Shown: positions 1-7,473 of the stretch, one piece after another
Position numbering within the stretch: position 1 is the stretch's first letter
Layout of the letters: every line of letters begins with the position of its first letter
From: JAQAZP01 sp965531145
GTDB taxonomy: Bacteria; Acidobacteriota; JAQAZP01
Direction of reading: 5' to 3'
NCBI GenBank assembly: GCA_965531145.1
Contig: CBESOE010000130.1
Coordinates: 1 to 12,440 of the forward strand
DNA length: 12,440 bases
Position numbers and translations under genes: made by a program
Notes under the pieces: model-generated
Told to the model about the DNA's origin: nothing
What the model saw: only the letters and a program-made list of their open reading frames with translations
The model's database searches: none

Positions 1-2068
1 CGTTCTTCATCGCCCTGGTCATTCGGAGGGTACGCTCCCGTTCCTCCCCGCTCAGATCCACGGTTTCCTCCGGATCCAGATCCGTATTGTAGAGGAATGT
101 CCGCCCACCACGCTGGATCAACTTCCAGGGGCCGGAACGTATGGCCCGGATTCCCCCGCCGGTGAAGGTGAGCACCACCTCCTCCGTTCCGGGTTCGTCC
201 GTCGCCGACAACAGGTCCCGGCCGGGCAGCCCCGGGGGGACCTCCACACCGGCCAGACCGAGCAGGGTGGGAAAGAGGTCAAGGGTTGAGACTTCCCGGC
301 TCACCACCCGGCCCCCACCCTCCCCCGGCACGTGAAGCAGCAGGGGCACGCGGACCTGGTCCTCGGTGAGATCGTGCCCGTGGCAGAAGTAGTAGCCGTG
401 GTCGTCCTCCATCGCTTCGCCGTGGTCCGAGAGCAGGACCACCACCGTTTCCTCGTAGAGGCCGAGCCGCCGCAGCCAGGACAGCACCAGGCCCACGTGG
501 CGGTCGGTGTGGGAAATTTCCCCATCGTATCCGGCCAGGTAGTGGCAGGGGTCGTCTTCGCCCCCCAGGCACTGGTATACCGGGATACCGCCCGGACTGA
601 AGTTGTCCGGGGCCAGCGGTACCACCCGCTGCGGGCCATACTCGGTCAGCAACGAGCCGTTCGCCGGACCTTCCGGTGGTGTGTAAGGCCCGTGGGGATC
701 CTGGAAGTGGAGCCAGAGGAAAAATCGCTGGTCCCGGTGGGCCCGGATCCAGCTCACGGCAGCCCGGCTCAAGGCACCGGCTTCCCGCTCGGGGATCCGG
801 CGCTCCGATTCACGCTGGGGGAACCGGTCATCGAACACCTCGAAGCCCTGCCAGATCCGGGTGTCGTAATCGCGGCCCAGAACGTAGTTGCCGATGAAGG
901 CGGCCGTACGATATCCCGCCCCCCGGAGCAGTCCGGCCAGGGTCAGGCTGTCACCGGGAAGCTGGAAAGGCTCACCCCTGGCCAGCCCCCTGCTGTGCGG
1001 GTAGCGACAGGTCATGACGCTGCACACCGCCGGCACGGTGTGGCTGGCCGGCGAGGTGGCATTGCGGAACTGAACCGAACCGGCGGCCAGACGGTCGAAA
1101 GAGGGTGTGGCCCAGCGTTCCCGGCCGTAGCAGGAGAGGTGGTCACGCCGCAGGGTGTCGACGTAGATCAGCACCAGGTTCGGTCGCCGGACCGGTGCCT
1201 CGGCCCGGGGCCCGGTCTCGCCCCCTGATGATCCGGCAATGGCAGCCACGGCGGTGCAGAGCAGCAGTGCCGCCGGAGCGGCCCAGAGCAGCAGGAGACC
1301 GGCGTGCTGGAACCGCCGGGGAATCCGTGCTCGTTCCACCCGGACGCCAAGAACGGCAGGGAATCGGCCGGTGATCGCGGGCCGGAATACGGTGATCAGG
1401 AGAAAGAGAATCAGCGGGACGGCCACCAACAGCCCGAGGCCGACCAGCAGAGGGACCAGCGGGACACCGGCGCGCACCAGCAGGCCGTGGAGCGGGCCGA
1501 CGGACAGGAGCGCCACCGACAGCATCACGGTAGCGGCCGCCCACCGCCCGACCCGAACCGGTTGGTCATCCGTACCCCGGCTTCGGGCCAGGAGATGGAT
1601 CACCGAGGCGGCTGCGACCAGGCCGACGGCCGCGGCCAGGGGCAGTCCCCGGGGCCATAAGGAACCGTGAAGATCCACCGGTGAACCGGCTCCTCCGGTC
1701 AACCAGCGCACCACGCCCCACAGCCGTGACCAGAGCGGAGCGAAACAGAGGAAGAAGGTGAGCAGCGAAACGTCCCAGTACGACCGGTGAAATTGCCGGT
1801 GCTGGCTGGTCGGCACCAGTGCCAGGCCCACCAGGGCGACGGCCAGACCGGCCAACAATCCCAGGCCCAGGCCGGTGGCCAGCGGTGCCGCCGTGTGGGC
1901 CGTCACCGCCAGCAGTGACGAAGACGGCAACCCCCAGGGAAGGGTGACCCAGCGGACCGGTTCCTCCTGGCGGACCAGAGCCAGGGAGATCTTCACCGTG
2001 GAGGGAATCATGCAGAGGAGCCCGACCAACTTCCCCATTCCCGACAGGCTGGCCAGTCTTCTTACCAT
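1..2068 (-). CDS. Membrane-bound sulfatase-superfamily hydrolase/transferase (3' end beyond window)
   Basis: This gene starts at ATG 2068 and runs off the left edge, giving at least 689 residues. A GGAGGTGA ribosome binding site lies about 9 bases upstream, and the frame is closed by a stop at 2078-2080. The first ~290 residues are very hydrophobic, with about seven or eight candidate membrane segments. An alkaline-phosphatase/sulfatase-superfamily domain follows. The metal-binding start IYVDTLRRDHLSCYG is at about 301-315, and LSDHGEAMEDDHG with a following HGHD is at about 546-566. A typical sulfatase tail (FLYNTDLDPEETVDL) lies near the left edge, so little is missing. The nucleophile position carries Thr344 in HTVPAVCSVMTC. 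It lacks the Cys/Ser-x-Pro-x-Arg motif needed for formylglycine, so it is more like phosphoethanolamine or phosphoglycerol transferases. The catalytic domain probably faces the periplasm. The superfamily is sure; the substrate is unknown. Confidence 0.88.
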   Translation of the reverse strand, partial: MVRRLASLSGMGKLVGLLCMIPSTVKISLALVRQEEPVRWVTLPWGLPSSSLLAVTAHTAAPLATGLGLGLLAGLAVALVGLALVPTSQHRQFHRSYWDVSLLTFFLCFAPLWSRLWGVVRWLTGGAGSPVDLHGSLWPRGLPLAAAVGLVAAASVIHLLARSRGTDDQPVRVGRWAAATVMLSVALLSVGPLHGLLVRAGVPLVPLLVGLGLLVAVPLILFLLITVFRPAITGRFPAVLGVRVERARIPRRFQHAGLLLLWAAPAALLLCTAVAAIAGSSGGETGPRAEAPVRRPNLVLIYVDTLRRDHLSCYGRERWATPSFDRLAAGSVQFRNATSPASHTVPAVCSVMTCRYPHSRGLARGEPFQLPGDSLTLAGLLRGAGYRTAAFIGNYVLGRDYDTRIWQGFEVFDDRFPQRESERRIPEREAGALSRAAVSWIRAHRDQRFFLWLHFQDPHGPYTPPEGPANGSLLTEYGPQRVVPLAPDNFSPGGIPVYQCLGGEDDPCHYLAGYDGEISHTDRHVGLVLSWLRRLGLYEETVVVLLSDHGEAMEDDHGYYFCHGHDLTEDQVRVPLLLHVPGEGGGRVVSREVSTLDLFPTLLGLAGVEVPPGLPGRDLLSATDEPGTEEVVLTFTGGGIRAIRSGPWKLIQRGGRTFLYNTDLDPEETVDLSGEERERTLRMTRAMKN

Positions 2069-2102
2069 CCTCCAGATTCACCTCCACATTTCCGGCACGC
2101 CC

Positions 2103-2108
2103 ATTGTA
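2103..2108 (-). promoter_or_regulatory. Possible -10 box for the membrane sulfatase-like gene
   Basis: On the minus strand the sequence reads TACAAT, five of six matches to the sigma-70 -10 consensus, 35 bases before the ATG at 2068. No convincing -35 box is visible at 16-18 bases upstream (the best is TTCATT), so this is a weak call. Confidence 0.28.
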
Positions 2109-2173
2109 TCGGCCGGGGCCGCAAAATGAAGGGGGGACCGGGAAAGAGTGGAACGGTCAGCCGCCCGTTGGGG

Positions 2174-2218
2174 ATTCAATTTTTTGTATTTAGCGGAAGG
2201 GCATCCAATGAATTGAAT
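2174..2218. repeat. Inverted repeat ATTCAATT / AATTGAAT
   Basis: Perfect 8-bp arms at 2174-2181 and 2211-2218 are separated by 29 bases. The centre is about 129 bases upstream of the start expected from the sigma-54 promoter at 2299-2314, which is a usual distance for enhancer-binding-protein sites. The right arm also overlaps TTGAAT (2213-2218), a possible -35 box with TAAAAA at 2235-2240 (16-bp spacer), so it could instead be part of a weak sigma-70 promoter. The repeat is seen directly; its function is inferred. Confidence 0.4.
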
Positions 2219-2246
2219 AAAGTGATGGGGCGGCTAAAAACAACCG

Positions 2247-2266
2247 TCACATGTGATTGTTAACAA
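2247..2266. promoter_or_regulatory. Two abutting 10-bp palindromes, possible operator
   Basis: TCACATGTGA (2247-2256) is followed without a gap by TTGTTAACAA (2257-2266). Both are perfect palindromes, framed by GTCA at 2246-2249 and TGAC at 2268-2271. They lie in an AT-rich stretch of an otherwise GC-rich genome, between the divergent sulfatase-like and kinase genes, about 68 bases upstream of the predicted sigma-54 start. A dimeric regulator could bind here. The binding protein is unknown. Confidence 0.4.
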
Positions 2267-2298
2267 ATGACTTAAAATGAAGACCCGACCTTATCTGA

Positions 2299-2314
2299 TG
2301 GTACGGGAATTGCA
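2299..2314 (+). promoter_or_regulatory. Sigma-54 (-24/-12) promoter for the kinase-regulator operon
   Basis: The sequence is TGGTAC-GGGAA-TTGCA. It has the invariant GG at 2300-2301 and GC at 2312-2313 with exactly 10 bases between them, and the -12 element TTGCA is perfect. The only deviation in the TGGCAC element is C to T. The predicted start is near 2325, leaving a leader of about 64 bases before the GTG at 2389. The operon encodes a sigma-54 activator, so autoregulation is a reasonable inference. Confidence 0.6.
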
Positions 2315-2388
2315 CAGTCAAACACACGGTGGACTGTTTTTTTTACCGGTACGAGGATGCCGCCATTTTTTTGAAGCGAGGGGAGAGC

Positions 2389-4806
2389 GTGACCGGCACC
2401 AGAGCCAGGCTGGGGTGGAAAGAAGGACAGGCCCGGATTACCTGGACTCTGCTCTTGCTCCTCGTATTGCTGGTTCTCGGTGGGATAAACATCTGGCGCA
2501 AGTCTGCGGTGGACGTCCCCCACGATGGCCTGGCTATCCGGGACACGGCTGCCGGCGTGGCGGTCATCGGTATCGGGACATCGAGCCCGGCACAGCTGGC
2601 CGGCATCGAAACCGGTGATATCGTCGTCGCCATCAACGGGTTCCCGGTGTCCACGGCCATGGGATACGGCCAGGTGCTGGCGGCCTCGGGAACAGCAGCG
2701 GAGAGTGTCTATTCGCTGCTGCGACAGGGGCGGCAGATCAACCGCGTGGTGCGGGTGGCTCACCGTCCTGACGGCACATTCGTCTACGCCGTTCTTGCCC
2801 TGGCCGGAACAGCGGCACTTCTGCTCGGGGGCATGGTGGGGGTCTTTGGCCGCCGGAGCCGGGAGGGCCTCCTGCTGGCCGGGATCTGCTTCTCCTTTGC
2901 CGCAGTGACCCTCCTCTCGCCCATCGGCACCTGGGATACCTTCGACCAACTGGTCAACGGTCTCGACGACGCCGGCACCCTGATCCTGCCCGCACTTTTT
3001 CTCGGCTTCTGCCTCTGGTTTCCAGCACCGGGAACCCGCTACCGCCGCCTGGTGATCACCGGGGCCCTGGCCGTTTCCTGCTGCCTGGCCCTGCTCTACG
3101 CCGCCTGGAACATCGGGCTGCTGGCCCGCCCGGGAAACCCCTACACCACAACCACCATGTATGCCGTATTGCGCCGGCTGGGCCTGGGCTGGCTCGGCAG
3201 CGGTATCCTGCTGGGCGGCCTGGTGGCGGCCGTGCGAACCGCCAGGTCCCGCAACCCGATCCGGCGACAGCAACTGCTCTGGATTTCTCTCGGCCTGCTG
3301 CTGGGGGGGACACCGCCCCTGCTCTTCTTTTTCCTGCCCTACCTGGCCGGCTTCTACCCGGCAGACTGGCAGGCCCTCTCGCTGCTCACCCTGACGATGG
3401 TTCCCGCCGCGTTCAGCGTGGCGGTGTTTCGTTTCCGGTTGGCCGACGCCCAGCTGGTCTTCAAGAAGTCGATGGTCTACTCCCTTTCCTCGGCGGTGAC
3501 CCTCTTCACCGTACTGCTGGCCCTGACCGCCGCCGCCCGCTGGATACCCGCCCTCTCCGACCCCCGCCGGCCCGCCGGCATGATCTTCTGGGCGGTGACC
3601 GCGGTTACGGTCTCAGCCATTTTCTTCCCCCGGATCAGGGACTCGCTGGCCCGGTCGGCGGACCGCCTCCATTTCGGGGACCGCATGGGCCACCGGGAGC
3701 GGCTGGCCGAATTCGACCCCTTCCGCCTGGATCCCGCCCTCTCCCCGGAACGGCTGGTGGAGATGTTCATGGACGACGTCGCCCTGGCCATGGATATCGA
3801 TTCCATCCGCTTCGTGCCACCCGCCGAAATCCCCTCCGGGGCCTGGACGCCTGATCCCCGGCAACCGTCAGCAACCGGCACCGGGTCGGGAAACGGCCGC
3901 TGCCGCATCACCCGGCTGACCTCACCCTGGAAGGGCTGTTACCAGCTCTTGATCATGGAGGGCTCCGCGGGCGGCCACTGCCTGGGTGCCATCGGCATGG
4001 GCCCGCGCCGGGGCGGCGCCTTGCTCTCCAGCCAGGATCTGGATGCGCTGCTCCCCGCCGCCGAAATGCTGGCCATGGCCCTGGAGAACAACACCCTGAC
4101 CAACCGGCTGATGGAACAACAGCGGCTGGCCTCCATCGGCCAGCTGGCCGCCGGGGTGGCCCACGAAATCAATACGCCGCTCACCGGGATCTCCAGTTAC
4201 ACCGAAATGCTGCTGGAGAACGTCCCCGCCGGCGCCAGCGATTCGGAGCAGGCGGAGATGCTGAAAAAGATCGGCCAGCAGGCCGAACGGGCCGAAAAAA
4301 TCGTCTCCTCCCTGTTGCAGTTCGCACGCACCCGGGGCAGCACCATGATGCCCGCCGACCTGAACCAGGTGACCGGCCAGGCGGTGTCCCTCTTCGAGCA
4401 CCTGCTGAAAGGGACCGCCGTCGAATTCCGCCTCGATCTCGCCGATGAACCGCTGCCGGTGACCGGTGACGCCGGACAGCTTCAGCAGGTACTGATCAAC
4501 CTGATGAGCAACGCCCTGGGGGCCATGCCGGAAGGCGGCCTGCTGCGGGTGGCCACCCGGTCCGCCGGGGCCGCGGCCAGCGTGACGGTCTCGGACAGCG
4601 GCCCCGGGATCCCCGCTGATATTCGCCGCCGGATCTTCGAACCCTTCTTCACCACCAAGCCTCCGGGAAGCGGCACCGGCCTCGGGCTTTCGATCTGCTA
4701 TGGTATAATTCGTGAGCATCAGGGTGACATATCCGTCGACAGCCGACCTGGCGCCGGAACGGTGTTCACCGTGACCCTGCCCCGGGGGGGCGGCAGCGTC
4801 GAGTAG
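2389..4806 (+). CDS. Membrane sensor histidine kinase with PDZ insert
   Basis: This kinase autophosphorylates and passes phosphate to the response regulator encoded next. I chose GTG 2389 (805 aa) because GAGGGGAG lies about 8 bases upstream; an in-frame GTG at 2329 and TTG at 2371 lack a ribosome binding site. Order of domains: one membrane helix (~17-36); a PDZ domain (~55-122, with SPAQLAGIETGDIVVAINGF) that should be outside the membrane; about eight helices (~132-412); a weakly conserved GAF-like linker (~455-570); a HisKA dimerisation helix with His592 in AHEINTPL; and a HATPase domain. The HATPase domain shows N-box Asn704/Asn708, DSGPG at 736-740, FEPFF at 750-754 and GSGTGLGLS at 760-768. 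All catalytic boxes are intact. The topology recalls Bacillus ComP, which also has a PDZ insert, but the catalytic half is of the NtrB-like class. The signal is unknown. Confidence 0.93.
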   Translation: MTGTRARLGWKEGQARITWTLLLLLVLLVLGGINIWRKSAVDVPHDGLAIRDTAAGVAVIGIGTSSPAQLAGIETGDIVVAINGFPVSTAMGYGQVLAASGTAAESVYSLLRQGRQINRVVRVAHRPDGTFVYAVLALAGTAALLLGGMVGVFGRRSREGLLLAGICFSFAAVTLLSPIGTWDTFDQLVNGLDDAGTLILPALFLGFCLWFPAPGTRYRRLVITGALAVSCCLALLYAAWNIGLLARPGNPYTTTTMYAVLRRLGLGWLGSGILLGGLVAAVRTARSRNPIRRQQLLWISLGLLLGGTPPLLFFFLPYLAGFYPADWQALSLLTLTMVPAAFSVAVFRFRLADAQLVFKKSMVYSLSSAVTLFTVLLALTAAARWIPALSDPRRPAGMIFWAVTAVTVSAIFFPRIRDSLARSADRLHFGDRMGHRERLAEFDPFRLDPALSPERLVEMFMDDVALAMDIDSIRFVPPAEIPSGAWTPDPRQPSATGTGSGNGRCRITRLTSPWKGCYQLLIMEGSAGGHCLGAIGMGPRRGGALLSSQDLDALLPAAEMLAMALENNTLTNRLMEQQRLASIGQLAAGVAHEINTPLTGISSYTEMLLENVPAGASDSEQAEMLKKIGQQAERAEKIVSSLLQFARTRGSTMMPADLNQVTGQAVSLFEHLLKGTAVEFRLDLADEPLPVTGDAGQLQQVLINLMSNALGAMPEGGLLRVATRSAGAAASVTVSDSGPGIPADIRRRIFEPFFTTKPPGSGTGLGLSICYGIIREHQGDISVDSRPGAGTVFTVTLPRGGGSVE

Positions 4807-4926
4807 AAGGAGCAGAGCGCCCGGACCAGCCATTCTCCCACTGCCGGACAACGGTGCGGCAGCTCTTCTCCATCACAGGCAACCGGCCCGGGCCCCTGGG
4901 GATCCGGCGCCACAACCGGGAACGGC

Positions 4927-6318
4927 ATGATGAGCACGGATCAGGCCAGGGTCCTCGTCATCGACGACGAAGAGGTGATGCAGGATGTGCTGCTGCGCCT
5001 GCTCCAGCGGCGCGGGTACGAAGTGGAGTGCGCCGGTTCGGCCGAGGCCGGGCTGCGGCGGCTGGCCGAGACCGACTTCGACGTCATCCTCTGTGACATC
5101 ATGCTCCCCGGGATGAATGGGCTGGAAGCGTTGCAGTCCATCCGGCAGGACGACCCGTACCAGGTGGTGATCATGATCACCGCCTACGCGTCGGTGGAAA
5201 GCGCCATCGAAGCAATGAAGAACGGTGCCTTCGACTACATCGCCAAACCGTTCAAGAACGAAGAGGTGCTGCTCACCATCGGCAAGGGGGTGGAGCACCG
5301 TCGCCTGACCCAGGAGAACCGCAACCTCAAGCGGGCGCTCTCCGACAAGTACGGTTTCTCCAACATCATCGGCCAGAGCTCCGAAATGAAGGAAATCTTC
5401 GACCTGATCTCCCAGGCGGCGCCGAGCCGATCGACGATCCTGATCCAGGGGGGAAGCGGAACGGGCAAGGAGTTGATCGCCAAGGCGATCCACATGAACA
5501 GCCTTCGCTCGGGCCAGCCCTTCATCGTGGTGAACAGCGGCAGCATGCCGGCGGACCTGCTGGAGAGCAATCTGTTCGGGCACGTAAAAGGAGCATTCAC
5601 CGGGGCGATCAACAACAAGAAAGGCCTCTTCGAACTGGCCGACCATGGAACCATTTTCTTCGATGAGGTGGGTAACCTGAGCACGGAGACCCAGGCCAAA
5701 ATTCTGCGGGTGATCCAGGAGCGGGAATTCATGCAGCTGGGCGGTGTGGACTCGATCCGCGTCGATACCCGGATCATCGCCGCCACCAACTCCGACCTCG
5801 AAGAGGCGGTGCAGAAAAAGGAGTTCCGCGAGGACCTCTACTACCGCCTCAACGTGATCACCATCGCCCTGCCGCCGCTGCGCCAGCGCGCCTCGGACAT
5901 CCCGCTGCTGGCGATGCACTTCCTGCGCACGTACAACCAGGAAAACAACAAGACGGTCAGCAGCTTCTCCCGGGAAGCGCTGGGTGTGCTGGAAAGCTAC
6001 CACTGGCCGGGAAACGTGCGCGAGTTGGAGAACACCGTGGAACGGGCGGTGGTGCTGTGCCGGACGGACGAGATCGATCTCGGCCTGATCCCCGGCCACA
6101 TCCGCAACCCGGCCATCCCCTCGGCGGAAGAGATCATCATCCCCGACGGCGGGCTCTCGCTGAAAAAAACCATGGAGGAGTTCGAGAAGGCCCTGATTCT
6201 CCGCGCCCTCTCCCTGTCCAACGGGGTGCAGAAATCGGCGGCCCAGCTGCTGCAGGTCAAACCCACCACCCTCAGCGAGATGATCAAGCGCCTCAAACTG
6301 AAGGCCAGATCGTCCTGA
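4927..6318 (+). CDS. Sigma-54-dependent response regulator, NtrC type
   Basis: This is the transcription activator partner of the upstream kinase (463 aa). The receiver domain (1-~120) has acidic residues Asp13/Asp14, phospho-acceptor Asp57, Thr85 and Lys107. The AAA+ domain (~145-375) has Walker A GGSGTGKE (175-182; the usual Glu at the second position is Gly), the sigma-54-contacting GAFTGA loop at 222-227, Walker B FFDEVG (244-249) and REDLYYRLN for the arginine finger. The C-terminal ~45 residues form a Fis-type helix-turn-helix. It therefore binds upstream sites and opens sigma-54 promoters using ATP. ATG 4927 is preceded by a weak GGGA; ATG 4930 is equally possible. A 120-bp gap after the kinase shows no clear promoter, so co-transcription is likely. 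Candidate targets are the sites at 2299-2314 and 12082-12097. Confidence 0.96.
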   Translation: MMSTDQARVLVIDDEEVMQDVLLRLLQRRGYEVECAGSAEAGLRRLAETDFDVILCDIMLPGMNGLEALQSIRQDDPYQVVIMITAYASVESAIEAMKNGAFDYIAKPFKNEEVLLTIGKGVEHRRLTQENRNLKRALSDKYGFSNIIGQSSEMKEIFDLISQAAPSRSTILIQGGSGTGKELIAKAIHMNSLRSGQPFIVVNSGSMPADLLESNLFGHVKGAFTGAINNKKGLFELADHGTIFFDEVGNLSTETQAKILRVIQEREFMQLGGVDSIRVDTRIIAATNSDLEEAVQKKEFREDLYYRLNVITIALPPLRQRASDIPLLAMHFLRTYNQENNKTVSSFSREALGVLESYHWPGNVRELENTVERAVVLCRTDEIDLGLIPGHIRNPAIPSAEEIIIPDGGLSLKKTMEEFEKALILRALSLSNGVQKSAAQLLQVKPTTLSEMIKRLKLKARSS

Positions 6319-6324
6319 TCGGCC

Positions 6325-7464
6325 TCAGTCCTCGTCCCCGCCCGGCAGCCCCGGACCGCCCGCCGGATTCTTGAGTGGTGACACCGTACGCACCACCGTC
6401 TTGACGAACCGCAGGTAGGCCAGGCGTGAACCGTCCGGCGTCTGCATCGGCGTGAGCAGTTTGCCGTCCTCCACCGGGATCTGCCGCAAACCGATCCCGT
6501 CCACACCGACCTCCTTGATGAACCGTCCCGCGTTTTTGACTCCGAACCCGGCATAGAGGATCCGTTGCCCGTCGGGGCTCCAGCTGGGGTCCCGGCCCCG
6601 GAAGGTTTTGCCGGCCTCGTCGGCCAGGGGGCGGAAACGACCTCCGTCGGTGTCCACCAGATAGATCTCCCGGCGGTTGACCGAGAGGACGATGGTCTCC
6701 CCATCGGGGGACACGGCCGGTTCGGTCTCGGACTGATCGGTGGTGAAGGTGAGCTGGCGCAGGTTGCCGCCGTCGGTGTCCATGACCCAGATGTCATCGC
6801 GGCGGTTCTCCTTGACGCAGCAGTAGATGGAGTTGCCGTCTGGAGCCCAGACTGGATGGTAGGCGTGAACCTGGTCACCGGCCAGCAACCGCTGGCGGCC
6901 GCTGCCGTCGGCGTTGATGACACAGATGTCCGTGGCCAGCTGACGCAGGTTGGGACGGTAGTCAAAGACGATCCGGGTGCCGTCGGGCGACCAGCTGGGC
7001 CGGCGGGAGATCCCCCGGCCCGACGTGAGCTGGACCTGGTTTTCGCCGTCGACATCGTAGATGTAGAGGTTCATCCCCGATGTGCTGTCCTTGACGCGGC
7101 TGCAGAGGACCCGGGTGCCATCGGGTGACCAGGTGATGTCGCGGGTGGTGATGAAATCCCGGGGCAGAAAGAGCCCGTCCCCCGAACCGTCCAGGTTGCA
7201 GATCCGAGCCTCGGACTGCATGTAGACTATGCTTATCTTCGATTTCCCTTTCTTGACCTTGAGAAACGGAGCGTATTTTCTCAGCAATACCGGCTTGGAG
7301 AGCACATAGTACGTGCAGCAGGTCAAACCCGCGGCCACCAGCAGCGCCGCCACCACCGGGAAAACCCGGGTCCGTTTGCCGAAGAGCCGGCGCAGCAGCA
7401 GGTAGAACAACAGTGCGGCACCGATCATGATCAGGTAGACTGCCGCTCGGTACACATGAACCAT
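6325..7464 (-). CDS. Membrane-anchored TolB-like (PD40) beta-propeller protein
   Basis: This 379-aa protein starts with two hydrophobic helices (about residues 6-28 and 33-55). A propeller domain follows, built of six repeats carrying the signature SPDG or close variants (WSPDGTRV, WSPDGTRI, WAPDGNSI, VSPDGETI, WSPDGQRI, TPDGSRL). Such PD40/TolB-type propellers act as binding or scaffold domains, usually in the periplasm; no enzyme active site is visible. The C-terminus ends in a Gly/Pro-rich acidic tail. The start at 7464 has GAGG seven bases upstream, overlapping the end of the methyltransferase gene, so the two genes are translated from one message. Its end converges on the response regulator with a gap of only 6 bp and no visible terminator. 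The partner molecule is unknown. Confidence 0.85.
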   Translation of the reverse strand: MVHVYRAAVYLIMIGAALLFYLLLRRLFGKRTRVFPVVAALLVAAGLTCCTYYVLSKPVLLRKYAPFLKVKKGKSKISIVYMQSEARICNLDGSGDGLFLPRDFITTRDITWSPDGTRVLCSRVKDSTSGMNLYIYDVDGENQVQLTSGRGISRRPSWSPDGTRIVFDYRPNLRQLATDICVINADGSGRQRLLAGDQVHAYHPVWAPDGNSIYCCVKENRRDDIWVMDTDGGNLRQLTFTTDQSETEPAVSPDGETIVLSVNRREIYLVDTDGGRFRPLADEAGKTFRGRDPSWSPDGQRILYAGFGVKNAGRFIKEVGVDGIGLRQIPVEDGKLLTPMQTPDGSRLAYLRFVKTVVRTVSPLKNPAGGPGLPGGDED

Positions 7465-7473
7465 CGACTTACC

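Noticed and set aside
332..1228. Long plus-strand open frame over the sulfatase-like gene
   Set aside because: The minus strand in this region encodes an unmistakable sulfatase-superfamily domain; the plus-strand frame is a GC-driven shadow without motifs or a ribosome binding site.
2272..3273. 333-codon minus-strand frame opposite the kinase
   Set aside because: Low-complexity composition and full overlap with the PDZ and membrane part of the kinase gene.
4873..6099. 408-codon minus-strand frame opposite the response regulator
   Set aside because: It is a mirror of the receiver and AAA+ coding sequence, with no independent domain.
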